Shown: positions 51,441 through 61,448, numbered from the stretch's first letter. The stretch: 64,000 nt of DNA from Terrimonas rubra (GCF_042686025.1 NZ_JBHUOZ010000003.1:1736001-1800000), one strand, 5' to 3'. Notes: generated by a model not told the origin, from the sequence alone. Numbers and translations are program-made.

Positions 51441-52040
51441 ATGAAAAAGTACTTATTAGCAGGCTCAGTATTAGCAGCAGTTTTATTTGCGGGTAAAGAT
51501 TCAATTGGTCAGACAGGCGGGTTGTACAAAAACACGTTAAAAGTAGGTGTATCCGGTGGTGTGGCTGTTCCCAACAATAACGTGGGCGGAACAGTAGGCC
51601 TTGACCTGAACTACCAGTACCTGGTGACTAACCATTTTGGTGTGGGTGTGGCCTCTGGTTACCAGCATTATTTTGGCAAAGAAAATAAATTAGGCAGTAC
51701 AACGATCGATAATAACAGCGCAGGCGTAATACCGGTTGCAGCATTATTGCGTTACTATCCTAAAGCAGCGGGTATTTATGCCGGTGCCGACCTTGGTTAC
51801 GGTTTTGTAGTAGGCGATGACAGGGTGGCCGAAGGTATTAATGTAAGCCGGCCCGACGGTGGTTTTTATATCAGGCCACAGGTAGGTTATCACAACAGGA
51901 ACTGGAACTTTTTTGTACACTATTCCAAATTATTCACCCCCAGCGATCACAATATTACCCTGAACAATGAGGTTCAAAAATATAACCTGGGTAATATTGG
52001 TGTTGGTGTGCAATACAATATCGGATTGGGTTATAAATAA
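51441..52040 (+). CDS. Outer-membrane beta-barrel protein
   Basis: 199 residues. Signal peptide MKKYLLAGSVLAAVLFAG, cleaved near SIGQ. Alternating aromatic strands (LKVGVSGGVAVPNNNVGG, LDLNYQYLVTNHFGVGVA, GIYAGADLGYGFVVG, KYNLGNIGVGVQYNI) indicate a barrel of about eight strands. Similar to PF13568-type Bacteroidota barrels of unknown function. Followed by a strong terminator, so monocistronic. Confidence 0.85.
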   Translation: MKKYLLAGSVLAAVLFAGKDSIGQTGGLYKNTLKVGVSGGVAVPNNNVGGTVGLDLNYQYLVTNHFGVGVASGYQHYFGKENKLGSTTIDNNSAGVIPVAALLRYYPKAAGIYAGADLGYGFVVGDDRVAEGINVSRPDGGFYIRPQVGYHNRNWNFFVHYSKLFTPSDHNITLNNEVQKYNLGNIGVGVQYNIGLGYK

Positions 52041-52054
52041 TAAATAACAGTTTC

Positions 52055-52091
52055 AATAAAGAGTTGATACGCATTGTATCAACTCTTTATT
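52055..52091. terminator. Strong bidirectional terminator
   Basis: AATAAAGAGTTGATAC pairs perfectly with GTATCAACTCTTTATT (16 bp) around the loop GCATT. Confidence 0.92.
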
Positions 52092-52162
52092 CATTATAAC
52101 ACTTAACATTTTATCATAAAAAAAGTAACGCAAACCTGCCGGTTTAATATAACAGCTTGGTA

Positions 52163-53080
52163 CTATACAAAACTATCCACTTCGCGATAGGCCTGTACTA
52201 ATCTTTCCTCTCCTTCTTTACCTTGTTTGGACATACCATGCTCCATACCGATAATACCTTTATACCCTTTCTCATATAAAAACTTAAATACGTTTTTATA
52301 ATTTACCTCGCCCGTAGTGGGCTCTTTACGACCCGGGTTATCACCCACCTGTATATAGGGAATTTCATCCCAGCACATTTCAAGATTTTTAATCAGGTTG
52401 CCTTCATTCTTTTGCAGGTGATAGGCATCGTATAATATTTTACAGCTGGGACTATTCACCGCTTTACAGATCTCATAGGTCTGCGTTGAGTACCGCAGGA
52501 AAAGATCAGGCGTGTCACTCAAAGGTTCCAGTACCATAACAATACCATGGGGTTCCAATATCTCCGCACCACGGCGCAGGGCTTCCACCACGTTCGCGGT
52601 CTGGATAGCCAGCGGCAGGCTTTTATCAAAATCACCCGGTACTACGGTTACCCATTTGGCATTACACCGTTTGGCCACTTCAACCGACTTGCGGCAGCCT
52701 TCTAAAAAAATATCCACATGCTCCTTCTTTTTTGCAGCCAGCGTATTAGCCCCGTTACCACCTTTAGGTACCACAAATACACCCATCCGCATGCCCAGCT
52801 TAGCAAGGGTCTCCCCAATTTTAGTTTGTTGTTCCACGGAGCGGCCGGCCATCCCGTTATCTTCAATTGACCGGAAACCCAGGTCATACATATACCTGAT
52901 CTGGTCAATAAAATCTTTTCCGCCGCTGGTTGCAAACATGCCATCGTGCGGTGCATAATCCAGGTGAAAAGGTTGTCCTTTAGCCTGCGAAAAAGTATTG
53001 ACCGTTGCTCCGGTACCGGTGGCGAGGGCCAGCGCACCTGTTCCGAACAGCGTATTTTTTAAGAATGATCTGCGTTGCAT
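52163..53080 (-). CDS. Tat-exported sugar phosphate isomerase/TIM-barrel protein
   Basis: 305 residues. Tat signal MQRRSFLKNTLFGTGALAL with twin Arg. TIM barrel of the hydroxypyruvate isomerase/xylose isomerase-like group: YDLGFRSIEDNGM, VVPGDFDKSLP, MVLEPLSDTPDLFL (metal Glu), LYDAYHLQ, GIIGMEHGMSK (metal Glu). Likely periplasmic sugar isomerase or epimerase; substrate unknown. Head-to-head with the SUMF1-like gene. Confidence 0.85.
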   Translation of the reverse strand: MQRRSFLKNTLFGTGALALATGTGATVNTFSQAKGQPFHLDYAPHDGMFATSGGKDFIDQIRYMYDLGFRSIEDNGMAGRSVEQQTKIGETLAKLGMRMGVFVVPKGGNGANTLAAKKKEHVDIFLEGCRKSVEVAKRCNAKWVTVVPGDFDKSLPLAIQTANVVEALRRGAEILEPHGIVMVLEPLSDTPDLFLRYSTQTYEICKAVNSPSCKILYDAYHLQKNEGNLIKNLEMCWDEIPYIQVGDNPGRKEPTTGEVNYKNVFKFLYEKGYKGIIGMEHGMSKQGKEGEERLVQAYREVDSFV

Positions 53081-53180
53081 GGTTGAATATTTTCAGGGAA
53101 AATAACAAAATTTCCCCAACATGCCTGAGCAATCGTTTGTGTAAAAACCGTTCTCATTCATTTTTATATATCTTTAAACC

Positions 53181-54125
53181 ATGTATAAAAACGTGTTGCT
53201 TTTTACCGGTGTTTTCATAACAATAACAGCCAGTAGTCAAAACCGTGCATTTGAGAAATATGAACAGGTTATTCCGGGTAGTTCCGTAAAATTTGAAATG
53301 GTTCCTGTGAAAGCCGGCAGTTTTATAATGGGCAGTAAGCCTTCCAAACAGGCCGATGAAAAACCTGAGCACCCCGTTCAGCTCAGCGCTTTCTGGATGG
53401 GCGCCAAAGAAGTAACGCACGATGAATTTGCCTTATACCTTAACGATGAGACCTATGCCGAGAACAGTGATGTGGATGCCATCTCCCGCCCTTCCCGTCC
53501 TTATATTGAAATGACATTGGGTATGGGAAAAGAAGGCGGCTTCCCTGCCAACAGTATGAAACAACGCGGGGCTATTATGTATTGTAAATGGCTGTATGAA
53601 AAAACCGGTGTGTTTTACCGCCTGCCTACGGAGGCCGAATGGGAATATGCCTGCAAAGCAGGTTCTACCACGGTTTATCCTTTCGGGAATGACAGTGCAC
53701 AGTTAAAGGATTACGCCTGGTATGCTGCCAACAGTGGCGACCGTTACCATAAAGTTGGTCTCAAAAAACCCAATGCCTGGGGCTTATATGATATGCTGGG
53801 CAATGTGCAGGAATGGGTATTGGATCAGTATGATGCCAATACTTACCAGGAACAACAGAAAAACAATATCGATCCCGTTCGTGTTCCCACCAGCAAACAT
53901 CCGCTGGTAGTACGTGGCGGTGATTATAACGATGCTGCGGACATGCTACGCAGCGCCAACCGTGAGCAGTCCGATCTTATATGGAACCGCCGCGATCCGC
54001 AGATACCTAAAAGTAAATGGTGGAATGCCGATGCACCCTTTGTTGGCTTCAGGCTGGTATGCCCGCTTAAACAACCTACCAAAGAGGAAGCCGAGCAATT
54101 TTTTGAGAAGTATTTAAACCTGTAA
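53181..54125 (+). CDS. SUMF1/formylglycine-generating-enzyme family protein
   Basis: 314 residues, signal peptide (FTGVFITITASSQ). FGE-sulfatase fold: FEMVPVKAGSFIMGSKP, FWMGAKEVTHDEFALYLND, YRLPTEAEWEYACKAG, NAWGLYDMLGNVQEWVLD, FRLVCPLK. The two copper-binding Cys of true formylglycine-generating enzymes are not evident, so it is more likely a structural or ligand-binding member. Followed by an oxidoreductase gene 66 bases on. Confidence 0.87.
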   Translation: MYKNVLLFTGVFITITASSQNRAFEKYEQVIPGSSVKFEMVPVKAGSFIMGSKPSKQADEKPEHPVQLSAFWMGAKEVTHDEFALYLNDETYAENSDVDAISRPSRPYIEMTLGMGKEGGFPANSMKQRGAIMYCKWLYEKTGVFYRLPTEAEWEYACKAGSTTVYPFGNDSAQLKDYAWYAANSGDRYHKVGLKKPNAWGLYDMLGNVQEWVLDQYDANTYQEQQKNNIDPVRVPTSKHPLVVRGGDYNDAADMLRSANREQSDLIWNRRDPQIPKSKWWNADAPFVGFRLVCPLKQPTKEEAEQFFEKYLNL

Positions 54126-54190
54126 ACACTGTTATTACCCTGGCCATCTAAAAACAATCATCATAAAATACAAATACCAAAACTCCCAAA

Positions 54191-55507
54191 ATGGACAATA
54201 AAACATCCCGCAGAAAATTTGTACAGCAAACATCACTGATAGCCGGCGGACTGATCGCCGCACCTTTTTTAGGAAATGCCAATTTCTTTTCCGGTGCAGC
54301 CGGAACCATTAAAGTGGCGTTGATCGGTTGTGGCGGACGTGGTACCGGTGCAGCCATACAGGCTTTAAGCACCAAACAGAATGTACAGCTGGTAGCCATG
54401 GCCGATGCCTTCAAAGACCGCCTGGACAGCTGTTATAAAGCTATTACAGGCAACCTTGCCGAATCAGGCATTGACAAAAACAAAGTAAATGTACCGGAAG
54501 ACCGGAAGTTTACCGGCTTTGATGCGTATGAAAAAGCCATACCCCTGGCCGATGTGGTTATTCTGACCACCCCTCCGGGTTTTCGTCCCATTCATTTTGA
54601 AACGGCCATCAAACTGGGCAAACATGTGTTTATGGAAAAGCCGGTAGCGACTGATCCGGCGGGTATAAAAAAAGTATTGGACACCGCGGCAATAGCCAAA
54701 CAAAAAAAACTGAACGTAGTGGTAGGCTTGCAGAGACGTTACCAAAACTCTTACCTGGAATTGTATAAAAGAAAAGACCTGATCGGTGATATTACTTCTG
54801 CGCAGGCCTGGTGGAATAATGACGGCGTATGGGTAAAAGAACGTCAGCCCGGGCAAACCGAAATGGAATACCAGATGCGTAACTGGTATTATTTTAACTG
54901 GCTTTGCGGCGATCATATTGTAGAACAGCATGTACATAATATTGATGTGATCAACTGGTTCAAGGGCGGATACCCGGTTAAAGCCCAGGGCATGGGCGGC
55001 CGCCAGGTACGTACCGATAAAAAATATGGCGAGATATACGATCACCATTACGTAGAGTTCCATTATGCCGATGGTTCTATCATGAACAGCCAGTGCCGTC
55101 ATATACCACGTACCATGAGTAAGGTAGATGAGCTGATCATTGGCACCAAAGGAAAAATTTACGGCGATGCTGCAGTTATTAAAGACAATAAGGGCAATAC
55201 CATTTTTGCCTTTGATAAAAAAGGCGAGAATAATCCTTACCAGGCGGAACATGATGAGCTGTTTGCCGCTATTGCCAAAGGCGAATACAAATTTGCCGAT
55301 GCAGAACATGGCGCCAAAAGCACCCTTACCGGCATCATAGGCCGCATGGCCACTTACAGTGGCCAGGTGATCGATTTTGAGAAAGCATTAACCAGCGGCC
55401 TGGACATCATGCCCAAAGAATACAGTTTTACTGCCGCCCCACCCGTTTTACCAAATGATGATGGCAGTTACCCCATCGCAATGCCGGGCAAGACCAAATA
55501 TTTTTAA
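54191..55507 (+). CDS. Tat-exported Gfo/Idh/MocA-family oxidoreductase
   Basis: 438 residues. Tat signal SRRKFVQQTSLIAGGLIAAP. Rossmann NAD(P) motif GCGGRGTGAAIQAL near residue 48, EKPVATDPAGI near 160, and the C-terminal (beta) domain with NWLCGDHIVEQHVHNID and HHYVEFHYADGS. Bacteroidota members act on carbohydrates in the periplasm, often with TIM-barrel isomerases like the one encoded 1.1 kb upstream. Confidence 0.9.
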   Translation: MDNKTSRRKFVQQTSLIAGGLIAAPFLGNANFFSGAAGTIKVALIGCGGRGTGAAIQALSTKQNVQLVAMADAFKDRLDSCYKAITGNLAESGIDKNKVNVPEDRKFTGFDAYEKAIPLADVVILTTPPGFRPIHFETAIKLGKHVFMEKPVATDPAGIKKVLDTAAIAKQKKLNVVVGLQRRYQNSYLELYKRKDLIGDITSAQAWWNNDGVWVKERQPGQTEMEYQMRNWYYFNWLCGDHIVEQHVHNIDVINWFKGGYPVKAQGMGGRQVRTDKKYGEIYDHHYVEFHYADGSIMNSQCRHIPRTMSKVDELIIGTKGKIYGDAAVIKDNKGNTIFAFDKKGENNPYQAEHDELFAAIAKGEYKFADAEHGAKSTLTGIIGRMATYSGQVIDFEKALTSGLDIMPKEYSFTAAPPVLPNDDGSYPIAMPGKTKYF

Positions 55508-55532
55508 CCCTCATATCATTCATGATAATAGT

Positions 55533-55563
55533 AAAAGCTGTCTCGTAAGAGGCAGCTTTTTTT
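55533..55563 (+). terminator. Terminator after the Gfo/Idh/MocA gene
   Basis: AAAAGCTG-TCTC-GTAA-GAGG-CAGCTTTTTTT; a stem with one mismatch and a run of seven T. Confidence 0.85.
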
Positions 55564-55643
55564 ACAGGCACCAAGCGACAGAAATAATAAAGCCGCGGCA
55601 GAACCGGCGGCTTTACGCTGAACAGCGTCTTATACCTTATATC

Positions 55644-56230
55644 CTATTCTTTCCTTAAAATACCTTTTGCCACTCCTTCATTGATAAGGCCCTCGGCATA
55701 TTCCCATATTACAGCAGAGCCTTTATTAATGGCGCTTTTTTTAGCATATACCTTTTCATAATTTACACCGGGCTCATTCCAGGTACCACCGTTATTGGAA
55801 CTATTTTGCAACAATGGCTCCAGCCGGTCCATGGCTTTTGCGAAACGGGCTTCTTTTGTTTCACCTGCCTCAAACTCCTAGCGATCAGTTCTTCTGCCTG
55901 TTCTTTGGGTAGCAATCCAAAGATCCTGCCGGCCGCTAACCTTTCCTCCTCCGTATTGGTATGATCCTTCTGCGTATCGTAAATAAAGGTATCGCCTGCG
56001 TCAATCTCCACAATATCATGGATCAGTACCATCTTCACTACTTTTAAAATGTCAACCGGTTCATTGGCATGTTCTGCCAGTACAATAGCCATTAAAGCCA
56101 GGTGCCAGCTATGTTCCGCATCGTTCTCATTCCGGTCACTGTTGAACAGTTTTGTTTTACGCTGGATATACTTTAGCTTATCAATTTCCTTGATAAAAGT
56201 TATTTGTTTTACTAATTGTGCTGCAGTCAT
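55644..56230 (-). pseudogene. HD-domain hydrolase (nucleotidase-like), frameshifted
   Basis: From ATG 56230 (MTAAQLVKQITFIKEIDKLK). HD motifs are intact in the first part: RNENDAEHSWHLALMA and KMVLIHDIVEIDAGDTFIYD. After LIAR near 55880 the frame runs into unrelated sequence; adding one base in the GG at 55877-55878 (CTCC) restores EFEAGETKEARFAKAMDRLE and the conserved C-terminus (NNGGTWNEPGVNYEKVYAKK). So a single G was lost. Whole length would be about 195 residues, as in the family. Confidence 0.75.
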
Positions 56231-56342
56231 GATACGCTGAATTGTACAGGAAATATTTACCGGCAAAGATAGTTCATCAGTCAGCAATCATCCTCCCGGA
56301 CTGTTGCATTCAACCTGCTTTAAAAAATATAATTGCGAATAA

Positions 56343-57323
56343 TTATTTTGCCTTACCCCGAATCACCTGCAGCAGTTTTCCTTCTTTATTCCAAAGCATG
56401 ATGTCACCCGAAAACCCTGCTGTAAGGATCATATTGCTTTTATGATCCCAGTCTATACCCCACCAACTATTTTCCTCTTTTGTCTCGTTTAATAATTTCC
56501 CGTTTCTGTCCCAGATGCGAAAGCGGTCACTGGCGGTGGCAAGGTATTGACCGCTTAGGTCCCATTCCAGGTTCCTGATCTCGCCTTTACTGCCCTTTAC
56601 TGTTTTAATCAGCGTACCATCTGTTTTCCAGAACTGTAACAGGGTAGCAATACCCTCCTCGGCCTGTCCATAATCACCACTGACAAAAAAATCCCCTGAA
56701 GGGTGCCATCTTACGGCCAATACACCGGTATTTTCTTTTCTATGCTTTATGACTTTATGCGTAATACCGGTAGTATCAGCTATACGAATATCATCGCCAC
56801 TGACCACCAGCAGGTTTTTGAACGGATGCCAGTCCAAAGAAAAATAACTGTTCTCATCCTGTTTTTTAATGGTTCTCAACAATGCGCCTTTCGCATTCCA
56901 TATTTTTATCAGTCCTGCATTATCCGCCGTAGCCAATAACTGTCCGTTAAAATTCCAACTCACTGCCCTGGCTCCATCCGGAATATCCAATTGGGTGAAC
57001 GCATTGTCTTCAATATGCAATATCCCGTTCACATTACCGCCTGTGGTCACAGCCAATATATTTTTGTTTTGCGGATGCCAGCTGATATTACGGATCATCG
57101 CAGTAAAGGCATAGGCCTTTAACAATTGCATATTGCCCGCACTATAAATACGCAATAGTTTATCGTCTCCGCCCACAGCAAAAACTTCATCATCAAAACG
57201 ACGGTCCAGGGTCAAGGTACCTTCCGGTTTTATATTACGGGCTGTATCTGGTGACATAACCCTCTGACCATTCACCAGGCTAAAAGGTAATACCGATATA
57301 AGGATAATGAGTAAATATTTCAT
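56343..57323 (-). CDS. Secreted WD40-repeat protein
   Basis: 326 residues. Signal peptide (LLIILISVLPFSLVNGQ), then seven WD40-type beta blades with repeating xxHPxxxxLAVxxxDxxIxIWDxxG words (ISWHPQNKNILAVTTGGNV, LAVRWHPSGDFFVSGDYGQ, GIDWDHKSNMILTAGFSGD). No catalytic motif. WD40 propellers usually scaffold protein complexes; partner unknown. Divergent from the TlpA-like gene. Confidence 0.88.
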   Translation of the reverse strand: MKYLLIILISVLPFSLVNGQRVMSPDTARNIKPEGTLTLDRRFDDEVFAVGGDDKLLRIYSAGNMQLLKAYAFTAMIRNISWHPQNKNILAVTTGGNVNGILHIEDNAFTQLDIPDGARAVSWNFNGQLLATADNAGLIKIWNAKGALLRTIKKQDENSYFSLDWHPFKNLLVVSGDDIRIADTTGITHKVIKHRKENTGVLAVRWHPSGDFFVSGDYGQAEEGIATLLQFWKTDGTLIKTVKGSKGEIRNLEWDLSGQYLATASDRFRIWDRNGKLLNETKEENSWWGIDWDHKSNMILTAGFSGDIMLWNKEGKLLQVIRGKAK

Positions 57324-57468
57324 TGATCTAATTTACAATAAGCGCTTCATAAAATACCAGCTAATATTGAATAGGTACCTGTGAAGTATAAAACCTGTTG
57401 CGGATTCTCAAAAATTTAACAACCGGCTAAACGTTTAATCCGGTAAATTTATCGGCAAATAACTATTT

Positions 57469-58668
57469 ATGAGATATTACACACTTGCTGTTATAAGTAT
57501 TCTTTTGTTTGCTGCCAGCGTTTCTGCTCAAAAGAAAATCATCATCAATGGTCAGGTAAAAGGCGTGGAAGAAAACACTAAGTTTTTTTTAATGAAACAG
57601 GATGGTAATGTAGGCATTGGCGTATCAAAAGATAGTGTAATAAATGGCCGTTTCCGGATCGAGTATACACCTGAGGAAGAAGGAACAGAGCAATACGCCC
57701 TGATGGCGTCAGGCACAGGGTTTCCCTCGATGAGCCTAAAAATATGGGCCAAGGCCGGCACCACCGTTACCGTTGAAGGCAACGACAAATTAATATATAC
57801 CTGGAAAGTAAAAAGTAATATTCCCGAACAAAAAGAATGGGCCTATTTTATCAATGCCAATAAAAAAGACTGGACGGAGTACCAGCAACTTTCCACACAG
57901 AGAAGCGCCCTTATTGATCAATACAGGGATGATAAAACGTCCAAAGACGAACGTAAAACCTTAAAAAAAAGAATGGATGCCATAGACAGCCTTTCTAACA
58001 TTGTTGATTACAAAATACAAAAAAACAACCTGGCCTTTTTACAAAAAGGTAATATAACGCCGGTCCGTTTAGAAGTACTGACATCAATAGCGAATGGTAT
58101 TAAATGGAATGGTACCGAAGAATTCAGGCCTGCCGTACAAAAAATGTACAGCAGCCTTGGGGCAGACCTGAAGAATAGCCCTGACGGCCAGAAGATCTCC
58201 CTGGTGCTGAATCCGCCAAAAGTAATAAAGGTAGGTCAACCCATGTATGATACTTTACTAAAAGACATGGCAGGAAAATCCTATCGCCTGGCCGATTTTA
58301 AAGGCAAATATATTTTACTGGACTTCTGGAGTTTTGGTTGTGGTCCCTGCCATGCCTCTGTTCCGGAAATGAAAGAGATACATGAAAAGCTAAAGGACCG
58401 GCTGGCCATTGTTGGCCTGAGCAGCGATACCAGGAAAATATGGGAAAAAGCTACCGAGGCTTTTAAAATGACCTGGTATAACCTGACTGATGGTAATGAA
58501 GACCGGGGTATCTATGCACAATACGGTGTAGACGGCATTCCCAATTATGTATTAATTGATCCGGAAGGTACGGTAAAAGCAAGCTGGACCGGTTATGGAG
58601 AAGGAAGTCTGAAAGAAAAGATCACCACCTATACAGGCTTTACTTTTTCCGATGAGCCCCAAAAATAA
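57469..58668 (+). CDS. DUF4369/TlpA-like thioredoxin protein
   Basis: 399 residues. Signal peptide (AVISILLFAASVSAQ). N-terminal DUF4369 domain (IINGQVKGVEENTKFFL), a helical linker, then a TlpA/AhpC-type thioredoxin domain from residue about 265 with active-site CGPCHAS and VDGIPNYVLIDPEG. This architecture is common in Bacteroidota and likely reduces disulfides in the periplasm. Followed by a strong terminator. Confidence 0.9.
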   Translation: MRYYTLAVISILLFAASVSAQKKIIINGQVKGVEENTKFFLMKQDGNVGIGVSKDSVINGRFRIEYTPEEEGTEQYALMASGTGFPSMSLKIWAKAGTTVTVEGNDKLIYTWKVKSNIPEQKEWAYFINANKKDWTEYQQLSTQRSALIDQYRDDKTSKDERKTLKKRMDAIDSLSNIVDYKIQKNNLAFLQKGNITPVRLEVLTSIANGIKWNGTEEFRPAVQKMYSSLGADLKNSPDGQKISLVLNPPKVIKVGQPMYDTLLKDMAGKSYRLADFKGKYILLDFWSFGCGPCHASVPEMKEIHEKLKDRLAIVGLSSDTRKIWEKATEAFKMTWYNLTDGNEDRGIYAQYGVDGIPNYVLIDPEGTVKASWTGYGEGSLKEKITTYTGFTFSDEPQK

Positions 58669-58727
58669 CCAACCAAACATCCTATGCTGTTGGGGTTAAT
58701 CCTCAGGATGGGATCAGTTCAAGGATA

Positions 58728-58763
58728 AAATACCCCGGCAGTTCCAGCTACCGGGGTATTTTA
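58728..58763. terminator. Bidirectional terminator
   Basis: AAAATACCCCGG and CCGGGGTATTTT, a 12-bp stem with a 12-base loop, between the converging TlpA-like and nucleosidase genes. Confidence 0.85.
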
Positions 58764-58798
58764 TTTTATATACTGTTGTTGAAGCGAAAAAGCAAAGT

Positions 58799-59398
58799 TT
58801 ACAAACAAACGCCGGAACTTACCTTCAAAATACGGCCATAGGCCAATGCTGCCAGGTGTACCTGTACATTCCAGTCCTCTGCTGCATTATCATCAGCCCC
58901 GTCCGATATATATTTTAAACTGAGAAAAGGAATATTTTCTTTCATGGCGATCATCGCCAGGGCATACCCTTCCATATCCACTACGTTGTAAATACTATTA
59001 ACATGCGCCATTTCAAAACTATCGCCGGTACCACAAATTCCCTGTCGCAGGCCTTCCAGTTCCAAACCATATTCCAGCAGTACCGGTAAACCGGACAAAG
59101 GTGTTTCGTATAAGGCAAAGCCCAGTCCCCTTACGTCCATATCACGCTGTATAAATTTGTTACAGCAGACCACCTCACCTCTTTGAAAATAATTACTGCC
59201 GGCAGAACCAAGGTTTACAATAAGAGCAGGCCTTTGCGCCGCAATGCTTTTGGTCAGCTCATAAGCAGCATTCACTTTTCCAATGCCGGTAATTAAAGTG
59301 TTATAGGGTTCAAATACATCTGCGGCTTCTGAGGCCAGGGCAAAAGTAAACAGGACATTTTCAATGGGAAAACTTTGTCCGCCTGCGGTAATAGTCAT
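58799..59398 (-). CDS. Nucleosidase (futalosine hydrolase or MTA/SAH type)
   Basis: 199 residues from ATG 59398 (MTITAGGQSFPIENVLFTFA); a start 33 bases upstream is possible. Phosphorylase/nucleosidase fold: FALASEAADVFEPYN, LITGIGKVNAAYELTKSI, VNLGSAGSN, CGTGDSFEMAHV, VVDMEGYALAMIA, SLKYISDGADDNAAEDW. The SAGSN, DMEGYA and SDGAD positions fit the catalytic set. Which nucleoside it cleaves cannot be told; futalosine would link it to menaquinone synthesis. Confidence 0.8.
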   Translation of the reverse strand: MTITAGGQSFPIENVLFTFALASEAADVFEPYNTLITGIGKVNAAYELTKSIAAQRPALIVNLGSAGSNYFQRGEVVCCNKFIQRDMDVRGLGFALYETPLSGLPVLLEYGLELEGLRQGICGTGDSFEMAHVNSIYNVVDMEGYALAMIAMKENIPFLSLKYISDGADDNAAEDWNVQVHLAALAYGRILKVSSGVCL

Positions 59399-59431
59399 TT
59401 TGTATCTTGTATTTACATAACAAAGATGCAA

Positions 59432-59759
59432 ATATACAACAAGGATGCCTGTGTTTTCAGCAACCTTGTTATACCAAAATACAGGAAGGTTTTAGGTTTG
59501 CAAGATACTCATGATCACCTTGGATCAGCATCATCTACATAATCTTTGATGCTTAGGCTGAATGTTATGCGTTTATTCCGATTACCATTAGAAAAAGTGA
59601 AGTTTCATTCAGCCCTTTAGTAAAAACCCCTACAAAAATCAATAAATCACCTATATGTTTTTATACATGAGGTTGTTTTTTTATATTTGGTAACATTGCT
59701 GATTTAAGTGATGAATTTCGCCAACCGGACTAACGTTATCAACCCAAAAACTAATAAGC
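59432..59759. other. Intergenic region before the 90-aa gene
   Basis: No gene. TATATTTG at 59682-59689 is an exact TAnnTTTG -7 element, about 70 bases before ATG 59760. Remainder AT-rich with no recognised signal. Confidence 0.5.
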
Positions 59760-60032
59760 ATGCAAGCCTCCTCTACCCTTGAACAAAAAAAAGTACTCGT
59801 AGCCAGATTGATCAAAGAATTATCGGATGAAAGTGAAGAGCTAAGAGAGGCCCTGGACATCCGTGATATTTTATTGTTCCGTTCATTCCGCCTGTCTCAC
59901 CCACAATTCTTCCACCATGAAAACAGCGATGAGCCTGTTTGTCTCGACTCACTGAAACAATCTTTTAAGGAATACCTGTTAACGCTGTCAAGGATGGGTT
60001 TCTTAACCTATTACCTGGACGAAAAGCAATAA
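59760..60032 (+). CDS. 90-aa helical protein, paralog of the 33.5-kb gene
   Basis: Begins MQASSTLEQKKVLVARLIKE. The C-terminal half FRLSHPQFF, then FKEYLLTLSRMGFLTYYLD, aligns with the 87-residue protein in the tRNA-Arg island. No signal or membrane helix. It is monocistronic, with its own promoter and terminator, so it is expressed on its own. Function unknown. Confidence 0.65.
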   Translation: MQASSTLEQKKVLVARLIKELSDESEELREALDIRDILLFRSFRLSHPQFFHHENSDEPVCLDSLKQSFKEYLLTLSRMGFLTYYLDEKQ

Positions 60033-60049
60033 CCCAAACAAATGAACAG

Positions 60050-60083
60050 AAAGCACGAGATACAGCAATCCCGTGCTTTTTTT
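60050..60083 (+). terminator. Terminator of the 90-aa gene
   Basis: AAAGCACG and CGTGCTTT form a stem around GAGATACAGCAATCC-type loop, with a run of seven T. Confidence 0.85.
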
Positions 60084-60250
60084 GTTAACCCCTAACGCTA
60101 CCTTACACCTCCTACCCTATACCTTATACCCTATACTCCCATCTCTTTGGTATATTATTTGAACCACATGAACATTGCAATACCCGGCAGATCAATGGTC
60201 TTTTGGGAACAGGCACTTTACCAATCCTCATTTTTGAAAAATCTTCCGGT

Positions 60251-61198
60251 ATGGGTCGCGAAAAAATAACATTCAGGGGTATCTGGGAAGTCATTAAAGA
60301 AACATTTAAAGGGTTTTCCAAAGACAAGGTGACCAAGTTAAGCGGCTCACTGGCCTATTATACTGTTTTTTCCATGGGTCCTTTGCTGGTGGTCATTATT
60401 GCCTTATGCGGGCTATTCCTGCAGAAAGAAGCCATTGAAAACAAAATATATTTTATACTGGAGGACTTTGTAGGCAGTGATACAGCCATCCAGTTACAGG
60501 AGATCATCCGGAATGCGGGGGTTGGGGACAAAGGTACCATTGCCGCAATAACAGGTGTTGTGATTTTACTGGTGGGCGCTACCACGGTCTTTGCAGAGAT
60601 ACAGGATTCCATTAATGCTATCTGGGGGTTGAAGCCCAAACCCAAACGCGGCCTGTTGAAAATGCTGCGTAACCGTTTCCTGTCCTTTTCCGTGATCATC
60701 AGCCTGGGGTTTCTCTTACTCGTGTCACTGGCTGTTACCGGTATCATCGAAAGCCTGAGCACCCGTTTACAGGCGAGGTTCCCCGATATAGCTGTCACCG
60801 TATTTTATATCATCAACCTGGTGCTTACTATATGTATCTGTACACTGATCTTTGGTGTCATATTTAAAGTATTACCGGATGCCCGCATTAAATGGAAGGA
60901 TGTGCTTGCCGGGGCCCTGATCACAACGGTACTGTTCATGATCGGTAAGTTTGCCATCTCCCTGTATATTTCACAAACAAAAGTAGGCAGTACATACGGC
61001 GCTGCCGGCTCCCTGGTTGTGCTGCTGGTATGGGTGTACTATTCCTCTATCATCCTGTATATTGGTGCTGAGTTTACAAAGGCCTACGCTATAAAATATG
61101 GTGATGCCATTCATCCCAACGATTATGCAGTGACCACTAAAGAAATAACGGTTGAAGCAGGTAAAGAAACAATACAGGAAGTAGCAGAAAAGTCGTGA
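60251..61198 (+). CDS. YihY/virulence factor BrkB family membrane protein
   Basis: 315 residues from ATG 60251 (MGREKITFRGIWEVIKETFK); a start 48 bases upstream is possible. Six membrane helices. Family features: KLSGSLAYYTVFSMGPLLVV near residue 30 and FMIGKFAISLYISQTKVGST then YGAAGSLVVLLVWVYYSS near 235. Function of YihY proteins is not established; despite old naming, not an RNase. Confidence 0.92.
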   Translation: MGREKITFRGIWEVIKETFKGFSKDKVTKLSGSLAYYTVFSMGPLLVVIIALCGLFLQKEAIENKIYFILEDFVGSDTAIQLQEIIRNAGVGDKGTIAAITGVVILLVGATTVFAEIQDSINAIWGLKPKPKRGLLKMLRNRFLSFSVIISLGFLLLVSLAVTGIIESLSTRLQARFPDIAVTVFYIINLVLTICICTLIFGVIFKVLPDARIKWKDVLAGALITTVLFMIGKFAISLYISQTKVGSTYGAAGSLVVLLVWVYYSSIILYIGAEFTKAYAIKYGDAIHPNDYAVTTKEITVEAGKETIQEVAEKS

Positions 61199-61448
61199 TA
61201 GATTTTCATTGTTACAACATCAAACGTCAATCATAATACGTGGTTACACTTAGTTATACAGCATTTACTACACTTTTACATAATATTTTTTGGAAAAACT
61301 CAAATAACCACCCTCTTTAAAATATTCTCAACCGATTCTTCGTACCTTGTTTGTATTCCACATTTTTATCTTATTGTACAATTGGTTCCGCTCAGGGGAT
61401 AATAAAATTCCCTTGTACTTTAATTTTTGTTCATTTAAAATCCGGTGT

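Noticed and set aside
52163..55507. A polysaccharide utilisation locus
   Set aside because: No SusC/SusD pair or glycoside hydrolase is adjacent; only a TIM barrel, a SUMF1-like protein and a Gfo/Idh/MocA oxidoreductase, so a full PUL is not supported.
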